Positions 62,996 to 64,000 of a stretch of DNA of 64,000 bases are shown here, piece by piece. Origin of the DNA: Streptomyces curacoi. Lineage in GTDB: Bacteria > Actinomycetota > Actinomycetes > Streptomycetales > Streptomycetaceae. Position numbers and translations under genes: made by a program. Below the pieces are notes generated by a model, which saw only the letters and a program-made list of their open reading frames with translations, was not told the origin of the DNA and ran no database searches. Location of the stretch: contig NZ_KQ947984.1 of the NCBI RefSeq assembly GCF_001513975.1, positions 1,119,338 to 1,183,337 of the forward strand. The letters are read 5' to 3'. Position 1 is the first letter of the stretch. The number at the start of each line of letters is the position of its first letter.

Positions 62996-63577
62996 ATGAT
63001 GCAGAGCAAGCCCGCCGCCCCCGCCCGCCGCTCCGAGGCCACCCGCACGGCGATCCTCGACGCGGCCCGCGAGCGCTTCGCGGCCGACGGTTACGAGCGC
63101 GCCACCATCCGCGCCATCGCCAAGGACGCGAACATCGATCCGTCCATGGTGATGCGCTACTACGGCAACAAGGAGGGTCTGTTCGCGGCGGCCGTCGCCA
63201 TCGACCTGAGGCTGCCGGACCCGGCGTCACTGCCCCGGGACGAGGTCGGCCGGGGCCTTGTGACGCACTTCCTGGGCCTGTGGGAGAAGAACGAGGTGCT
63301 CACGGCCCTGCTCCGGGTCGGCGCGACCAACGAGGCCGGGGCCGAGCGCATGCAGGGCATCTTCGCGGACCAGTTGCTGCCGATCTGCCGTCGGGTGTGC
63401 CCCGACCCCGAGCAGGCCCCCGCGCGGGCCGCGCTGGTGTCGTCGCAGGTGCTCGGGCTGGCGCTCACCCGCTATGTCCTGCGCTTTCCGCCGGCCGTGG
63501 CGCTGGCCCCCGAGGAGGTCGTGGCATGGCTGGGGCCCACGGTGCAGCGGTATCTGACCGCACCGCACCCGGCGTGA
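62996..63577 (+). CDS. TetR-family transcriptional regulator
   Basis: 193 residues from ATG 62996 (ATG 62999 also possible). The HTH (RTAILDAARERFAADGYERATIRAIAKDANIDPSMVMRYYGNKEGLFAAAV) is a complete TetR_N. The C-terminal ligand-binding domain is of the common TetR_C type. The operator array abuts the start codon, leaving no room for a ribosome site, so the mRNA may be leaderless or begin within the array. Controls the divergent monooxygenase by position. Confidence 0.94.
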   Translation: MMQSKPAAPARRSEATRTAILDAARERFAADGYERATIRAIAKDANIDPSMVMRYYGNKEGLFAAAVAIDLRLPDPASLPRDEVGRGLVTHFLGLWEKNEVLTALLRVGATNEAGAERMQGIFADQLLPICRRVCPDPEQAPARAALVSSQVLGLALTRYVLRFPPAVALAPEEVVAWLGPTVQRYLTAPHPA

Positions 63578-63618
63578 CGTGACCTGCCGGGACGGCCGGA
63601 GAACACACCAGAACACAC

Positions 63619-63672
63619 CGAGGGCGCCGGCCTCGTCGCATACGCGTACGCACGACGGGGCCGGCGCCCTCG
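63619..63672. terminator. Hairpin between the TetR and small membrane protein genes
   Basis: CGAGGGCGCCGGCC-T-CGTCG / CGACG-G-GGCCGGCGCCCTCG arms with an inner loop containing TACGCGTACG. It is 42 bp after the TetR stop and 33 bp beyond the stop of the minus-strand gene. Confidence 0.8.
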
Positions 63673-63704
63673 GGCAAAGCTGGGACCGGGCGGAAACGCC
63701 CTGG

Positions 63705-63962
63705 TCAGGCCTTCGCCTTGGCCTTCACCTTCGGCTGGCGGTCCGTGGAGCGGTCCAGGACCATCACGAGGCCCGCGATGACCAGGAACAGCACGGTCGG
63801 GGCCACGACGAAGAGACCCAGCGTCTCGATGACGCTCAGGCCCGGACCGGGGTCGTCGCCGTCGTCACGCGTGAGCGCGAGCGCAGGGGACGACATGAGC
63901 AGCATCATCAGCGTCGTACCGGCGGCCAGGGCGCCGGCGCGCAGGGCGTTCTTCTTGTCCAC
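63705..63962 (-). CDS. Small membrane protein (85 aa) with signal-like N-terminus
   Basis: N-terminal hydrophobic segment (LAAGTTLMMLLMSSPALALT), then an acidic loop (DDGDDPGPG) and a second segment (LGLFVVAPTVLFLVIAGLVMVL), ending in a basic Lys-Ala tail (KVKAKAKA). I recall such conserved proteins in Streptomyces but not a function. Upstream bases to the window end are non-coding as far as visible. Confidence 0.8.
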   Translation of the reverse strand: MDKKNALRAGALAAGTTLMMLLMSSPALALTRDDGDDPGPGLSVIETLGLFVVAPTVLFLVIAGLVMVLDRSTDRQPKVKAKAKA

Positions 63963-64000
63963 GGGGCCAAAAGTACCGAACGCCGGAAGGCGCCGCGCGC

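Overview
The window is very GC-rich, has GTG starts, dense genes, large antisense open frames and Streptomyces-type proteins (ClpP1/ClpP2 pair, mycothiol-type DsbA-fold protein, DUF574 methyltransferase, PQQ-repeat and proline/glycine-rich Ser/Thr kinases). It looks like a core chromosomal segment of a Streptomyces species. No phage, transposase, CRISPR array or rRNA was found. There are two tRNA genes.

Layout. 1-7015: 5' part of valS (minus), a proline/glycine-rich membrane protein, the clpP1-clpP2-clpX protease locus (minus) with a recognisable promoter and a ClgR-like box, trigger factor (tig), tRNA-Pro(TGG) on minus and tRNA-Gly(TCC) on plus. 7048-16380: PQQ-domain Ser/Thr kinase, a tiny membrane protein, a fucose-4-O-acetylase-like acyltransferase, an HD-domain protein, a 108-111 bp tandem repeat array, a membrane SpoIIE-type phosphatase, an Eis-type acetyltransferase, a Nei/Fpg DNA glycosylase and rpiB. 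16598-26244: two paralogous amino-acid permeases bracket a giant low-complexity Ser/Thr kinase, a divergent LPXTG surface protein, a BBE-type flavoprotein and bioY.

26441-39476: DUF574 methyltransferase, histidine phosphatase and FGGY kinase (minus), facing a large plus-strand operon: lipoprotein sugar-binding protein, two permeases, ATPase, DeoR regulator, a second different ATPase and a 2-hydroxyacid dehydrogenase, linked by 1-23 bp overlaps. A second FGGY kinase, a Tat-exported glycerophosphodiesterase and a zinc-ribbon protein follow. The set reads as a dedicated uptake and catabolism locus for a polyol or sugar; two distinct ATPases plus DeoR resemble the rhizobial glycerol transporter GlpSTPQV, but the substrate is an inference.

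39480-57052: DsbA-fold protein, two divergent M1 aminopeptidases (40278 plus, 54473-57052 minus), an AbiEi/DUF559-like protein, a secreted serine hydrolase, a Tat metallophosphoesterase, a Nudix hydrolase, a large secreted subtilase, an ECF sigma factor with a membrane partner, and asd. The asd/pepN 3' junction carries a 257-bp tandem duplication that copied the ends of both genes and the terminator between them.

57165-63962: DUF1203 protein, LysR regulator with an EamA exporter, a second EamA exporter divergent from a MarR regulator across a perfect palindrome, and an FAD monooxygenase divergent from a TetR regulator across six 14-bp operator-like palindromes in one 14-bp register. A small membrane protein ends the window. 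The operator array, the junction duplication and the two-ATPase operon are the most interesting items.
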